Origin: Phytoseiulus persimilis
Lineage: Eukaryota > Arthropoda > Arachnida > Mesostigmata > Phytoseiidae
Direction: 5' to 3'
DNA: 64,000 nucleotides
NCBI GenBank assembly: GCA_037576195.1
Contig: CM075104.1
Span: forward strand, 3,540,775 to 3,604,774
Of this stretch, positions 47,401 through 60,000 are shown piece by piece. Position 1 is the stretch's first letter. Each line of letters starts with the position of its first letter. The notes under the pieces are model-generated. The model saw nothing but the letters and a program-made list of their open reading frames with translations, was not told the origin of the DNA and searched no databases. A program made the position numbers and the translations under genes.

Positions 47401-50400
47401 TCCTTGATCTCGTGCACGTAAGGTGAGTGAATAGTTGCCAACTTTGCCCCTGATAGGAACTTTTGTGAAGAGCCGAGCTTGGTTGTCGGCTAGCGTTTCA
47501 ACCTCGAAGATTTCTTAAAACAAAGTTTCTTCCGTCAGCTCATCGCCGGAATTCGCGGCAGCTATGCGACGTAGGAACTCTCGATCCGGTTCCGTTCGAG
47601 TTCGGAAGCTGCGAGGGTTGGGATGTTTTGTGTTGGCACTCACCGTTCTCCGGTTGATCGATATCCATTGAAAATACAATTCGTGAGTTGAGGCTTCCGG
47701 GCTCGTCCTTGTCCATCCCGCTAATTGTCAGAACTGTTTCGCCAGGGTTGAGGAACTCGCTCACGGAAGCGCACTCTCCTGACGGTTGTCTTAAGAGCAC
47801 AGGCTTCTCATCATTGACATCGCTGAGGTGAATGGTGATCTGTGGATGGGATCGAATTCGCATCAATGAAGACCGCCGGACTCAGGAGTCCGATCGTTCC
47901 AAAGAATCCGATCGTAGCATTCCGGAGACGAGCTGGGATCGTGCTTCGAAGGGAATGGCTGTGGATTGGAGATTATCCGAGCGATGGGGATCGCTGGAAA
48001 CAGAAAATATCTCGACGAACCTGCTTGAACGATCGTCGACTCTGATCGGTTCCAACGCCTGCTTCGTAGTTATCCCAGGCTTGAACGATGAGAGTGAATT
48101 GTGAGATGTCTTCCCGATCCAGGCCAGCGGCGACCGAGATCACGCCCTGGAAGACCAGAAGTGAGATCGAGGTCCAACATCGATCGCGCATCGAAGCGTA
48201 GAGGACAACAATTGTGGACAATGAACGCTCTGACGACGACCACCACGATTTATCCCCCAATGACCAGAACAAGCTTGAGCTGGGTTAGATTCAGGTTTAA
48301 CTCACAGAATCCTTGTCGATCTTGAACTTTCCGTGGGTGCCGGTGGGATCCAGAGCGTACGTGATTCGTCCGTGTTCGCCGGCATCTGCGTCAGTGGCCG
48401 TCAGCTGGGCAACAACTGTTCCAATCGGACTGTCTTCCGAAACGTGGAACTCCGTAGGACCCTCCGCAAACACCGGATTGTTATCGTTCTCGTCCAAGAC
48501 CTGGAAGCAATAGCTCCTGAGATATGTCGCGAACTCCCCCGTCGGGAGGAAACAGGTGATCCTCAACAAAAAAAAATCGAGAAGGTTCGGGCAGGGATCT
48601 CGGGGAGATTCCATACCTGAATGCTCAATGCCGTCATCCCGGTCAATGGCGGGACACCGGAGTCCGTTGCTTTGAGGGTGACGTTGATCCAAGACGTGGT
48701 TTCTCGATCGATCTTGTCGCTGACGAGGACTTCGCCGGTTTTCCTGTCGATGCTGATCAGCCTGAGCAAGTCCGACGGCCCTTCCAACGTGTACGTTATC
48801 GTTCGATTCTTGTCAACATCCATAGCACGTGCCGTCACGACCGGCGAGCCGATTTTGGAGTTTTCGGTGACTGCTTCCCTGTAGAAAGGTTTCCGGAACA
48901 CCGGCGCGTTGTCGTTAACGTCGCCAACCTTCACATTGAGAATCGCCTGGCTCAACTGGTCCTTCGTAACTCCCGCTTCGTCGACGACCTGGACGCACAT
49001 CTTGATGGTCTCGACGAGCTCGCGGTCGAGAGCCTGCCTAAGGAAAACTTTTCCACTCTTCAAATCGACCCGGAAGGCGTCTGCAACGTTGAACGGCACA
49101 ACGGTGCCCTCTTCGTTCTTGGCTTCGCTGGACAGAGCGTCCTCCCCACTGCACAACGAATAACTTAGGTCTGGATTATCGTCAGGATCTGTGGCCACTA
49201 TCTGGCCGACCTCGGTTCCTGACGGGGTGTTCTCCATGATGTGCACAATCCCCGGAGGTCGCAGGGTCGGCGGCTTGTTGTTGACATCGACGATGCTGAT
49301 GTTCACTTGACAGGCCGCCCACATCTGTTGGTCGCCGAGTCCTCCGTCGAGCGCGACGATCGTGAGGGTGTGCACTCTCGACTTCGGGTAGGTACGATCG
49401 GGATCTAAGTAAGCTCCCGGAGCGACTGAAATCACGCCGGACGTGGCATCGATGACAAACTTGTCCTGAGCTCCGGTTTCGATTCTATAGGCGATTTTTG
49501 AGAACGCCGGAGAGTCGTCAGCATCGGTCGCCTCCACGCGGACGATGCTGCTGCCCTCTCGAATATCTTCGGGAATCGCTTGATGATAGAATTTCTGCTT
49601 GAAAATCGGTGCGTTGTCGTTCGCATCCTGCACAAAGACCTTCACGGTCGTGTTCGTCGAAAGCGGGGGCTGTCCCGCATCGGCGGCCATCACCGTCAAC
49701 ACGATCACCCGAATGTCGCCTTTCGGTTGGGGTATGGCTTCGAAATCGATCGTGTTTTTCGGTTTGATCTCTCCGGTGCTTTCGTTGATCGTGAAGTTCC
49801 TTGTGTGATCCATGAGGACATAACGAACGGCGGAGTTGGGCGTGTTCGGTTGATCTCCATCGGTAGCGTGAACGGTCATCGGGTTGTTGAACTCTGCGGA
49901 AGTGGAATTTTTATCACACTCGGCAGCATGTTCGATCAGCACGTCTCTAAATTTCTCTCGTTCTGCCTGGGGGAAAATGTTGTCAGAGCAACTCACGCGG
50001 ATCGTTCTCCCGCAGTCGGGCTTCGTAGATCGGGAGGTCGAATAGAGGTGCCACGTCGTTGACATCATCCACGGTCACCTCTAACTGTACGGTGTTTCGA
50101 CTTCCTTTGCCGAGTTCGTCACGTGCTTCTATCGTGACCGAGAACGACGACAACGCTTCCCTGTCGAAGCCGTGGCTGTTTGTGGCCACAACCACTTCCC
50201 CAGAGATGGGCTCGAGGCGCAGTCTGGAAAGGAGAGAGCGAGTCACAAAAGGGACTGAGAGGAGAAGGAACGAAGAAGGAATTCGGAGTAGGAACCACCT
50301 CGAGGTTTGAACCTTAGGAAATGAAATCGAAACCACCGACGGGAAATTGAGGCGAACTCACTTGTCTGCCATGGGCCCTCGGATGCTCGTGTAGCGGATT

Positions 50401-53400
50401 CCCTCGGTGCCGAACAGTTCCGAATCCCTATCCACGGCCTGAACTTTCGCGATCACAGTTCCCACCTGCGCGTCCTCTCGAACTCGAGCTCGATAGGTTT
50501 CCTCCATGAACTGCGGGAAATTGTCGTTGGCATCTCTCACGTAAACCGTAACGTCCGCTGACGACGTTTTAGGATTGAGCCCGCTGACTTCCTTGGCCAC
50601 CACGTTGAACTTGATGACTTTGGTCTCTTCGAAATCGATCAACTGAGGCCTCCGAACTCTGATCACAAATGACGCTTCATTGACGACTTCTGCCGGGGAT
50701 ACCTCGAAGGTTCCTTGCGGATCATCCAGGAACAGGCTGAAGGTACCGTTCGTGCCTTGGTCATGATCAAAGACCTCGGGTGTGGCGTTGCCGAGGAACG
50801 TTATGGGCGCGTTAATTTGAGCGTTCTCAATGATTTCCGCGAAGTACAAAGTACTCCGAAAAGTTGGCGTTTCATCGTTGACATCCGTAATCACGATCGT
50901 GACTTCCGTCCGAGCGACAGAGTCTGCGATTGCCGATCCCACTTCGGAAGCCTCGATCTGGAGAATGAAGGCTCCGTTCCGGTATTCGGTCGATTCTCGA
51001 TCCAATTTTCCACCCGTCCGAACCGCCCCTGTGTCTTCATTGATCGCGAAAAGTCCTTGGAGGTTCCCGGACTTGATTCTGTATTTTATTTGGTTGTTGA
51101 TTCCACGATCGCCGTCCTGGGCTTTGACTGTCAGGACGGACGAGCCGACAGGCACGTCTTCGGGGACTCTTGTTATAGCGGGAACCTGGGTGAAAACCGG
51201 GGGTTGATCTTCCAGATCCTCCACCTTGATGATGACAACGGCGGTGGCAGTGTGCCGCGGCCCTTGGCGCGCTCGGTCCTGAAATTTTCGGTTGCGATCA
51301 TTAGGTCTCCCGCTGGATCAGGCCACAGAAACCCTCTGCCTCGGAGAAGTGCGAGATCTGGAAGAGGCCGTTCAGCCGATGCACGTTCGCCCAAGGCCCG
51401 CTCGATGTGCTTGAATCTTGAACTTACGATGGCAAGCACTCGGAGCTCGTAGACGAACTTTCTCTCGTAATCCAGTTCACCGATCAGAGATATGCGAGCC
51501 TGACTGCCTTGCTGCTGAAGTTTGAACGTAGCCAGCGTTTCAGCGTCGGTGTTCTGCAAGGAACGATTCCGAATTATTTTGGCGTCGACTGGCGAACGGT
51601 CGGGAGTTCGCGAATAGATCGACAGACGTCCACTCTTCAGCATTTCATTTCTCGAGGCGTGCGAACAACAATAATGAAGTAAGTCTCAATTATTCGCGAC
51701 CAGCGAGCACGGGTCGCTCCTGATTAACAAATACCTGGAACTGGTAAACGACTTGTCCAAAAGGTCCCTGATCCCTGTCCGTTGCTTCCAAAGTATCGAC
51801 CAACTGGGGTCGGGCGCCTTCGGGTAGAATGTGCGACGTTTTGTATGCTTTGAACACAGGCTCATTGTCGTTGATGTCTTCAACAATTATAACCAATGTC
51901 TGGTGTATCTGCAGGACGAGATCGAGTGAGCTTGTGCGAATAAACCGGTCGAATGTCGGGATAAACCACTCCCAGTGTTGAGTGCGACGTGACGTCTTGA
52001 AGGAGCGCAACTTTGTCGCGTGAGACGAACTCTGCTATGGAATGGCGAACAAAGCACACTCTGGTTCCGCAATTCGCGACCGTTAGAGTGAGAAATGATC
52101 GTTCCAGTGATCTCATTATGCATCTGTAACAAAGTCCAAGAGCTCCGAAATTGCAGGCGCAGGAGTATCCGCATCGCAGCTCCGGTCAGCTCCAACTAAT
52201 GGCTCCTCGACTCTAAAGCATGAGACCGACGCCCTTCTGTTCTTCGTCCATGGAGGTCAAGCCTTTCTGTCGTCGTCGGTCGGTCGGTCGGTCCGCCCGC
52301 CTGCCCGCCCGTCTGTTAGTCTATCCGGGCGCCATTCAACTCAATTGTCAGAATTTGACAGTGTCCGCCTTTAGACCACAGCAGAAGCTTCACAATAGTT
52401 CCAGATGCCGAAAAGTTTCGCTTGCTGCGGTACTTTGAAGATTGTCTAGCCTGCTCGCCTGCCGGCCGGTCAGTCAGCGGTTGATTCACGTGCTGGTAAA
52501 CTTGCTGGTCCACTCGCTGAGTCGCACTCACACAGCCGGCTCAAAATTGGGTTCATTAGAAGCTGAATGTGGAAATTCAGGAGGAGGGTGAAAATATTTT
52601 TGAGCACTTACGAATTGCCCGTCGCCAAGTTTTCCATCGGTGAGCGTCAAAACGATCGTGTAGGAGTCGCGAACCTGAAGTGAGTAGATGAATCGTCAAT
52701 TTCGTTCCTTTCGCCAAAGTTCTCCTAACGAGCGGAATCCGTCTCCATCTACTGATCAATCATTGCTAGATCATTAGCTCGAACATCGATGTGGCAGTGT
52801 GGTCATTCACTCTCGCGTAGCTTTCTCATCAACGCTCATAGCTTTCCTGTTCAGTGCTTTTACGGATTCGAAGATGACCCCAGAAAGCCGAGCTCGGCGA
52901 TCGTTAGTGTCTGCGATAAAAATTGATTTCGGCTATAGGATATAACCGCATAGCTCCCGTTCCCCGCGGGTCGGACAACTTGATGCTGTTCTTGGCTCTC
53001 ACCGATGATTAACGATGACTTACGCGATTTAAGCGATTGTTCTTCCTCCGTTTCCTCGAAAACCTGATATCTCTAAACTGATTCGGAACCTGGATTAACA
53101 GAGAGCACCGCGGAGGTCGGAAAAGAGTAAACTCGACCATTCTGGCAAATCTGGGGGAGCTTATCACGTTTCTCATCGCTGCTTGGAAGCTTTGACACAT
53201 CGCGCAGGCATCTCGCTGTCGAAATCGTATCTTGGAAAATGTGGGGTTGGAAGAAGAACGTTTGTCATCGCTCCTTCTGAGATTAAGATACTCATTTCAC
53301 CTCTGAAACGGCGGAAACGGCGCGAAATCAGAGTTCCCATAGGAATTCTGAACAGAATCATCTCTGTAACGGCAAGTTGCGGCTTTCCCGTGAAAACACC

Positions 53401-56400
53401 AACAACACCCGATCAACGAGACGCGCATCCGACCTCTGACCTCGTTGAGAAGAACTGGTTGACGTTGGATTCACTGATGAATACCCATGTTGTTCGATTT
53501 CAATGGATGTGATTCGCTGTACGGACACATTGAGTTGGTTTGGTCCTCGGTGGTATCGTCGAGAACAGCCGCGGCAACAACATCGACGGCTGACGGACAG
53601 TCTGGACAGCTCAATAGAAGACGTGGCTGATGTTGAATCAACAAGAACAGGCCAAACTGAGATCAACCGCTTGGATGAACCACTGTCTACATGACGATGC
53701 GAGAAATGGAGAGAATCAAACACGTTGTGAGCGGGTGACCCGCGCGTTGAATAAAGCCTCAGGTAATCACTGGAAGGTGGAATACGTCGGCGACTCGGAT
53801 CCGAAGCATCACAACAATGTTGGCTCGTTGCACTTGTTGTGGCTATTGCCACCATCTGTGCCATTTTGAACCCCTGACTTTGCCCTTTTGATAATTGCTC
53901 GACTGCGTTGACGGCAACCGCTGCTATCGTAAAGCACGTGTGAATAGCGGCCCTAGAGCTGCGGAAGAGCTCCACGGATTTCATCCGGAGTCACGCATGA
54001 GTGAAATTATGAATAATTCCTAAGAACCTAGTGCACCCCATCATGATCACTGAGCATGCGCCTGGAAATGACTGATACGGAGATTGATAAAGGAGTATGT
54101 CGCTAGAGCGGGATCTCCGAGTCTTGTTGACTGGAAGTAGACAATGACTCACCTCTCTGTCGAGCTCCTTGTTTAGGAAAACTTCAGCTTCAGTTTTTGA
54201 TTTTCGTTCAAATCTCAACAACTCCTTTCCATCGGGTCCTAAGGCACCGAAAGTGAGAGTATCCCCGTCGACATCTTCACCTCGTAGCAGGTACAACGGT
54301 TTTCCTTCGGAGGAGAACGAATTTTCGTAATGATCAGCTAAGGTCCGAGTAGCGTATGGGTCGAGGCCGCCCCTCGCAGAAATAGAGAACAAGATACGCC
54401 CTGGGATCGGCTCCCACTCCGAATCGGTCCTTCACCCAGGGGCGGTTCCTAGCACTTATCGCAAACTCTCCCAGGGTTCAACTACGGTACGGATATCAGG
54501 CCATGTCAACAACCAATCCTCGGCCAGGGTTCGGAACTCACCTAAGCTTTCCGGACCTTCCTTTACCGTGACGACAAGCTCACTCACTCCTCCGAACGCG
54601 AACTTGGGCAGATTGTTCTTGGATGCTGGAATCGAGAAAGGAGAAATTATATAAGCCGTCCACGGGTCACGTTCGCTCCCAATACCTGGAACTTCGGATC
54701 ACGCACTACGAGTTTGTCACGGCCGGGTGGCTCCCGCAGAAGCCTGATGAACAAACATGCAAACAATCGATTCCTGTTCGAAAGAGACCAGAACTTCCGC
54801 GCCTCACTTTGAAGCTTGGTACCAACTACTGCCCGAGGCACCGGAACGAGCCTCAGGACCAAAAATTGTTGCCGCCTCGTTTCCCTCCATCCCATGTAGG
54901 GAGAATTCGTTGCCACCAAAAGATGGACTCGAGATAGTTGGGCTGCAGCCACCACGTGCTCCCGTCCGTAGGGGGCAGGGGCGTTGGATCCATCGATCAG
55001 GAGAAAGAAGCCCAAACACGGCTGTCATCGGACATTTCAGATGCATCTTCCAACCAGAGCGAGTTTGCCGCGTCTCGGGTGGACGCGGTTTGAATTGTGG
55101 GCCCGGTTGAGGTGGTCCCTGTCATGGAAGCAGCGAGCAACAGTCAATATAAAGTCGCAGAAGCGAGTCGGACTCCGAATCGCTCTGGGTATTTTTCTGT
55201 GTTCTCGTTGTTCTGTTGTTCTAATAGTTGACCGAGCCCATGATTCTCAGGACTGGTCGCCTGGTTTCTTCCCGTTCTCGACAGGTGACGAAACGCATCG
55301 ATCTGTAAGTGTGCGCTGCCGCCCGATCGAGTCGGCCAGCGAACGAACGGACGAAAGATAGATTCCAAAAGACAGAAGACCATGGCCTCACAAGGAGACG
55401 CACGGTCGAATCGACAAACGGACGCATAGACCCTGTCTCGGTTGTTCGCTCCAATAATTCAAGCTAGCCACCTACCCAGGCTGTCTGCATGTTCTCTTGA
55501 TTTTTTTTTTCTCGAGGTTTGGCGTCTCATTCCACTTCATGACTTTTTTTACGGGGGTGTGCATCCGCAAATCTGTCGTCGACCGAGTCTGTCGCGTTCG
55601 TCGCTGCTTCCGTCGTCGCAGCTTGACTGCTTTTGTCGGCGTGTCATCGCAATTTCATCCGCGCGTTGTTGTGCGAGGCACACATCGTGAAACAATCGTT
55701 CTTCGCGGAATTGCATTCGATGAGGCCGACCGGACAGACGACAGAATGCACGGCCGCTGGGGAACTTCACCACCGAGAGGAGCCGTTATAAAATTACGAT
55801 CGACAGGAAAAACTCGTTTTCCTTAGTCGGAGTCCTCGTGTCGTAGTTTTTTCCTGAGTTCCCCTTGTCCGCAAAAACGGGCGAACATCATTCATATCAG
55901 GTTCCCCCGGTTCATCATTCTTGCGATTTCCAATTCTTTTCTCGGTTCTTCGACATGGCTCTGCGCCGATCACAATGCGACATCCCGACATCTGCACAGA
56001 GTTTTCATAATTCCGAATGTGTCATTCCTCCGCTGATTCCGTTAACACGGAACTTCACCAAGGTTTTCCCACGACTGCAGAGCTCAATCCTGGAGCCAAG
56101 CTGCTTCAATTTTTTCCTTCTCCGGAGGAAAAACTTAGTCCTTCGTGTTGAACTCTCCTGAGTTTGTTCGAGCAAGGGCATGGCGATCGACAACCCGTCG
56201 TGTGTTGTGATGCTGTTTGCCTCGGCTCTCCTGGTGGAGAGCAAGTGTAGAGATCCAGTTCGAATGTTCTTGAGACAGACCAAGTGCGAAAAACTTTTCA
56301 AACAACAGGGAGATATTTTCAACTATTCAAGGGAGCTCAACTACGTCCGCGATGTTCGCCTGTTCTCCATGCAGAGGACCCACTCGAGCCACGGGGGTTT

Positions 56401-57030
56401 CGCGCACTGGCCACGGTTACGAAAGTGCGGTCGCAGAGCAGCTCCAATTATTCGACACAAGGGATTCTCAAACGTCGAGAAACCCTCCTCCGAGCTGGGG
56501 GTCAAAAACCGGGGAGAGACATTGGCAGCATAGTTGCTGAACAAAGTCGGGGGCTTCATATCACGCGGGTTGAATTGCACGGCTGACTGATCGTAGTCAA
56601 GAATGAAAGCTACACCGCTTCCAAAAGCGTCATTTTGACCCGTGTTTCCAAATTCCTAAGCAGCCTGCATGGAATCACAACAACCAATCCTAATTCGTGT
56701 TGGAGCATCCAGTGCGGAAGCTTTCAGTGGTATTGTTTAACCCCGTAGGATTCGGCCAATGTGCTCCGTTGTGTTTTTTTGTTCACTAGAAGACACTTCA
56801 ACGGCTCGCAGTCGAGTGCTCCGGTGTGCGAGCGGTCGGGGTGCGTCCCAAAATAAGCCGCGGAATCGGCACATTGCACTATTCCGTGATATGATTCGGA
56901 GCCCGACATGACTCTGAAATTATCTGAAAATAAAACGGGTTAACAAGGTTGCGGAACATATCTCAACAAACATACCCTGTGCGCTCGCCGCCGCGAGAAG
57001 CAGCAACGTGAGGCGGTTTAATAGCGCCAT
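44499..57030 (-). CDS. Cad87A: Cadherin-87A, 19-exon gene with ~14 cadherin repeats
   Basis: Single-pass adhesion protein of epithelia. Exons in - strand order: 57030-56976 (leader, tentative), 54625-54542, 54400-54153 (or from 54304), 52674-52612, 51908-51735, 51553-51428, 51278-50362, 50223-49997, 49893-48617, 48500-48306, 48146-48021, 47839-47644, 47513-47290, 47023-46600, 46556-46201, 46086-45853, 45696-45521, 45413-45278, 45134-44499. All phases agree, giving 1957 residues (1925 with the shorter exon 3), close to the fly protein. Thirteen inter-repeat calcium motifs (EDINDNEP, RDANDNFP, QDANDNAP, LDENDNNP, LDVNDNPP) imply about 14 EC repeats. Then come the conserved YLLREDQRVRF juxtamembrane domain, one membrane helix (WLVGLVVFLAVMLVLVLSL) and a ~165-residue tail with SNPIWMHSYDNEW, a proline run and C-terminal SEL. 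The EC1 pattern, ELVVTVKEGPES then LLRGEDVDGDTLTFG, points to Cad87A over the related Cad99C/PCDH15. Confidence 0.92.
45211..45255. repeat. Intronic stem-loop beside a cadherin donor site
   Basis: ACTTCGAGCAAGGTC (45211-45225) pairs with 45240-45255 apart from one bulged base, with a 14-base loop. It lies in the 143-base intron between the exon ending 45278 and the last exon starting 45134. That is about 17 bases from the GTAAGC donor, and it is followed by several GATC-rich repeats (45166-45202). Confidence 0.65.
52272..52312 (+). repeat. GGTC and CCCGCCTG simple repeats in a cadherin intron
   Basis: Four tandem GTCG/GGTC tetramers followed by CCGCCCGCCTGCCCGCCCG lie in the 0.7-kb intron between the exons at 52612 and 51908. 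A related GCCTGCCGGCCGGTC stretch occurs at about 52450. This is simple-sequence DNA without coding potential. Confidence 0.7.
54153..54400 (-). CDS. Cad87A: Cadherin exon 3 with two possible acceptors
   Basis: From ...GATCCCAG the exon starts at 54400 and adds 32 residues (RILFSISARGG...) inside EC1. From ...CTCCTCCGAAG it starts at 54304 and gives ES-L-G-KPLYLLRGEDVDGD, matching the spacing seen in the family. Both keep phase 1 and the frame. I prefer the short form on family spacing, although its AAG acceptor is weaker than CAG. Alternative splicing of an EC1 insertion is possible. Confidence 0.6.
56341..56926 (-). CDS. Candidate small secreted protein inside cadherin intron 1
   Basis: After TTTTATTTTCAG (near 56927) the - strand is open in the phase required by the leader at 56976-57030, giving ...SAQ-D-NFRVMSGSESYHG, then QCADSAAYFGTH and LDCEPLKCLLVNKK, ending ESYGVKQYH-stop. 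After GCAGGCTGCTTAG a second open stretch begins at 56655 with EFGNTGQNDAFGSGVAFILD and continues with YDQSAVQFNPRDMKPP to a stop at 56341. The two could be joined by an 86-base intron from an atypical GTTAAA donor (SYG|EFGN). The Cys-containing, leader-equipped product would be secreted. Family unknown. It may be a nested gene, an alternative 3' end of the cadherin transcript, or a decayed copy. Confidence 0.38.
56976..57030 (-). CDS. Signal-peptide exon, probable exon 1 of the cadherin
   Basis: An ATG in strong context (GAAGCCATGG) opens MALLNRLTLLLLAAASAQ and is followed by one base and a GTATGT donor, so the junction is phase 1. That phase joins correctly to the cadherin exon at 54625, giving ...SAQ-A-SKNNLPKFAF, and no other leader with a phase-1 donor was found between. 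The resulting intron is 2.35 kb. The same donor also fits the candidate exon just downstream at 56926, so ownership of this leader is uncertain. Confidence 0.6.
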
Positions 57031-60000
57031 GGCTTCGATACCTCATCACCTCGTTCCCCACGGAGTCACCGAGGTAACATCTGAAAAGGAGGATGATTCA
57101 ATGAATATCTCGATTTCCTGCGACGTTCTCACACCGATTCACGGCCAAGCTCATCGGAACGCCTTCATGACTGGAAGAAACAGGATAAGAATGGATGCTA
57201 TGTCATTCCTCAGCGAGCATTTCCGCTCGGGAGCTCTATTGAATATTCCGAGATTCCGGGGAGGAAACAACAACATTAACAGCTATCATCTTCATAAAAC
57301 TCTCGAGAGAACGGATCATCACTCCGATGGAGGCGATTGAACTCGGAAAAACTTGATCACAGCCATCGCAGTCCGCCGCGATTGCATGTGGTGGAGCGAC
57401 TACTCGCGTCAGGACGAATCTTCAAACAACACCACACTTCTGAGGCCGGACTCCTCAAGCGCGCGACTGCTCCGCCGCACACCGTAGCCGAGACCGAGAT
57501 GTCACAAATTATTGTAGTTTGTGAATCCAATCTGGATTCGTTCCGTGCGGACTCCGAAAAACCTATGTTGCATAACCCAAGTCGATAACCGCACGCCGCA
57601 GGAATCAGCGCCACCATTACAGACTGGGGTCGATGTCACCTTTGTCACCGGCTCATGCGGCACCGCTCGGATGCAGCCACTGACTGCGCGACCAACTCTA
57701 TTCTGTCTACATAGAGCTCGGGCGACCCGACGAATCACCAAACCAGCGAACGTTCCTCATCGCAAGACGCGAAGAAGAACTTCAATCATTTGTCATCACC
57801 CGCGACTCGTTCTCTTTCTGGACGACGGCATGAGTGATTTTCGTCTTTTTTCCCTTCACTTTCCTCTGATTTCCCTCTTCGACCAGAAGTGCTGAATCCT
57901 GAGCTGCTCACTGATGAAGATTCGCTCGGTGAAATTCGCGGATTCGACCACGTTTTTCCCAGACAGGTCGAGCCTTCGATTGGGGTCCGGTTCTGCCTCA
58001 GTACTGGGCGCAACAAAAACCTGTCGGCGCGGAGAACACGCGTTCCGAGAAAAAAACTCAGTGTGTGCGATCCGAATAAGCGGATGCGACCGGTCAACCT
58101 TGATCCGATGGCAAGACAAACCATCTTGTACGCTACGTTCTTCGACCGAGTTTCCTATGAACGAAAGGTTTTCGGAAGCACGGAGGGCTCATGTCGAGGG
58201 AAATCGGTCATTCATTTACATGAAAACAAAAGTCCCCCGGGGCGAATTTCCATCGGTAGCCTCGCTTGAAGCCGGACGAGCACTTCACTCGACGCGATGG
58301 TGTTGAAGAACATGAATACGACGACGAGAACGTTCTCATCACTCATCCCGCATGAAATGGACATTTCAGCAGAAGTGTCATCGTTCCGAGATGAAAGCGC
58401 TCCACCAGGCGAGGAGTCAGCCCGCTGGTTCGCAAGCTTCTTGCGGCGATCCAACAACACCCTCATAGAAAGAACCTCATTTCGACAAATACCTCCTCAG
58501 TTTTCTCTGTTCTACTTTCCAGAAATATTATTACTTAGTCCGGCGGCAGCCATATAGAAGCCAAAAGGCTTGGTTTGCTGGTGCGCCGACCAGACGAACG
58601 GACCGGCCAGTTGAGTTGATCGAGTCACGCAACACGCTACTTGTGGCTCCGTCCAACTTGGCTTAAGATGACCGTTAGAAACGGTTCCTCGCGATGCTTC
58701 GTTCGGCCGCGCGCGCTACTGACAACCGAAGAGTAAGGAGCGAGTAGATCAACGAGGTTTCAGATCATCCCATCCTGCTGAGATCCTCTTCAACTGCGGT
58801 CGAAGGACGAGTTCCACGACAGAACCTGTTCGATCTCCTAGTTCAGACGGATGATTGGGAAGACTGAAATTGGTGGACTCCCACCAATTGGAGTCCCACT
58901 ATTTCATGAGGGAGTGACAGTTCTTGAGAAGCTTGATGCTTGGCCATCGCTTTAACATTCAATGAAGCCGAGCGGGAGGTTTGTACGGGAGTTCGAAGAA
59001 TGTTGTTGGTTCTGTCGCCAAGATGCTCCGATGAACAGAGATAAAATGAAAACCATGAGCGTCGTTTCCAGAAGAATCCCGCGGGATACTAGCGACTCAA
59101 GAAGGAATGGTTTCACGCATGTTCCGGAGGAGAAATTATCCCGAGTTAACTGCGAAGACTCTTGACCAACATTTCATAATGTAAATTCTTCACGCAACTT
59201 TTTCCAGAACATGGCTTCTGGCGTTACCTTTTCCTTCATTTCCATAACTCTTCCAGGAGGGCTCGATTGATCAACGTGATTAAGTGCTCGGCCGAAACAG
59301 AGTCTTTCATTTTTTCGGCTTCTCGAGAGGAATACGAGTCCACGACTACGAAGGGATCCCGGAAGCACCAGTTCGGCTTCTGCACTGACCAGCAGACGTC
59401 GAGGTAAACGAGGGTCATCTCTCGAACTCGAGGGCGAACCCTGCCTCCGCTCAAGCCTCGGCTCGGTAGCAGATGAGTAGCTCATGATCGGCCGCGAGAT
59501 CAGCAGTTTATTGATCGAGCATAGAATTCTTGATTGCGTGATTGCGAGGATATCGCTCTTTCGCGGCATTGTTTCAAGAGGGCAAGCTTCAGTGTCACTT
59601 TCAGCTGACCTTTGCGTTAGCCGCGGCCGTTCGAGTGGCTCGGACTGCTGCAGTGAGTGGGTGAATTACTGCCGGTGTGGACATCATCAAAGGGATGGCA
59701 ATTGAGTAATCGCTGTTGAAGGTGAAGCATACGTGATTGAGACGGAGTCGAAGGCTCTGATCGACATTGCTAAGTGGAAGCAACAACGCAGCAATCTTGA
59801 CCCGCGCGTCAAAGCTTCTCGGGCGGTCAGCAAACATTTTGCGTTCTTTGGGGCCGTATATTCGGGCCAAACTGGTCCACGCGCCCAGCCCGACGGGAAG
59901 TTCAATTGACACTCGCTGATACGCGGCCGCTCTTCTGTCTTTCGGGCTCTCGCTTGGTGGTCGTCTCTCTCTCTCTCTCTCTTTCGTTCTCCATCCACAG

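Noticed and set aside
49894..49996. Reading the cadherin through this stretch, or using a 34-base intron ending at CCAGGCAG
   Set aside because: The classic acceptor CTTCCGCAG at 49894 gives a 103-base intron, keeps phase 1 and restores the family spacing (RENDPQFNNPMTV).
53358..53984. 208-codon minus-strand frame
   Set aside because: It lies in a cadherin intron, is Ser/Arg-rich without domain or splice context, and overlaps open frames on the other strand.
44499..54625. Cadherin as Cad99C/PCDH15
   Set aside because: The juxtamembrane domain is PCDH15-like, but the EC1 motif, the number of repeats (~14) and the SNPIWM...DNEW tail fit Cad87A better. My judgement rests on remembered family patterns.
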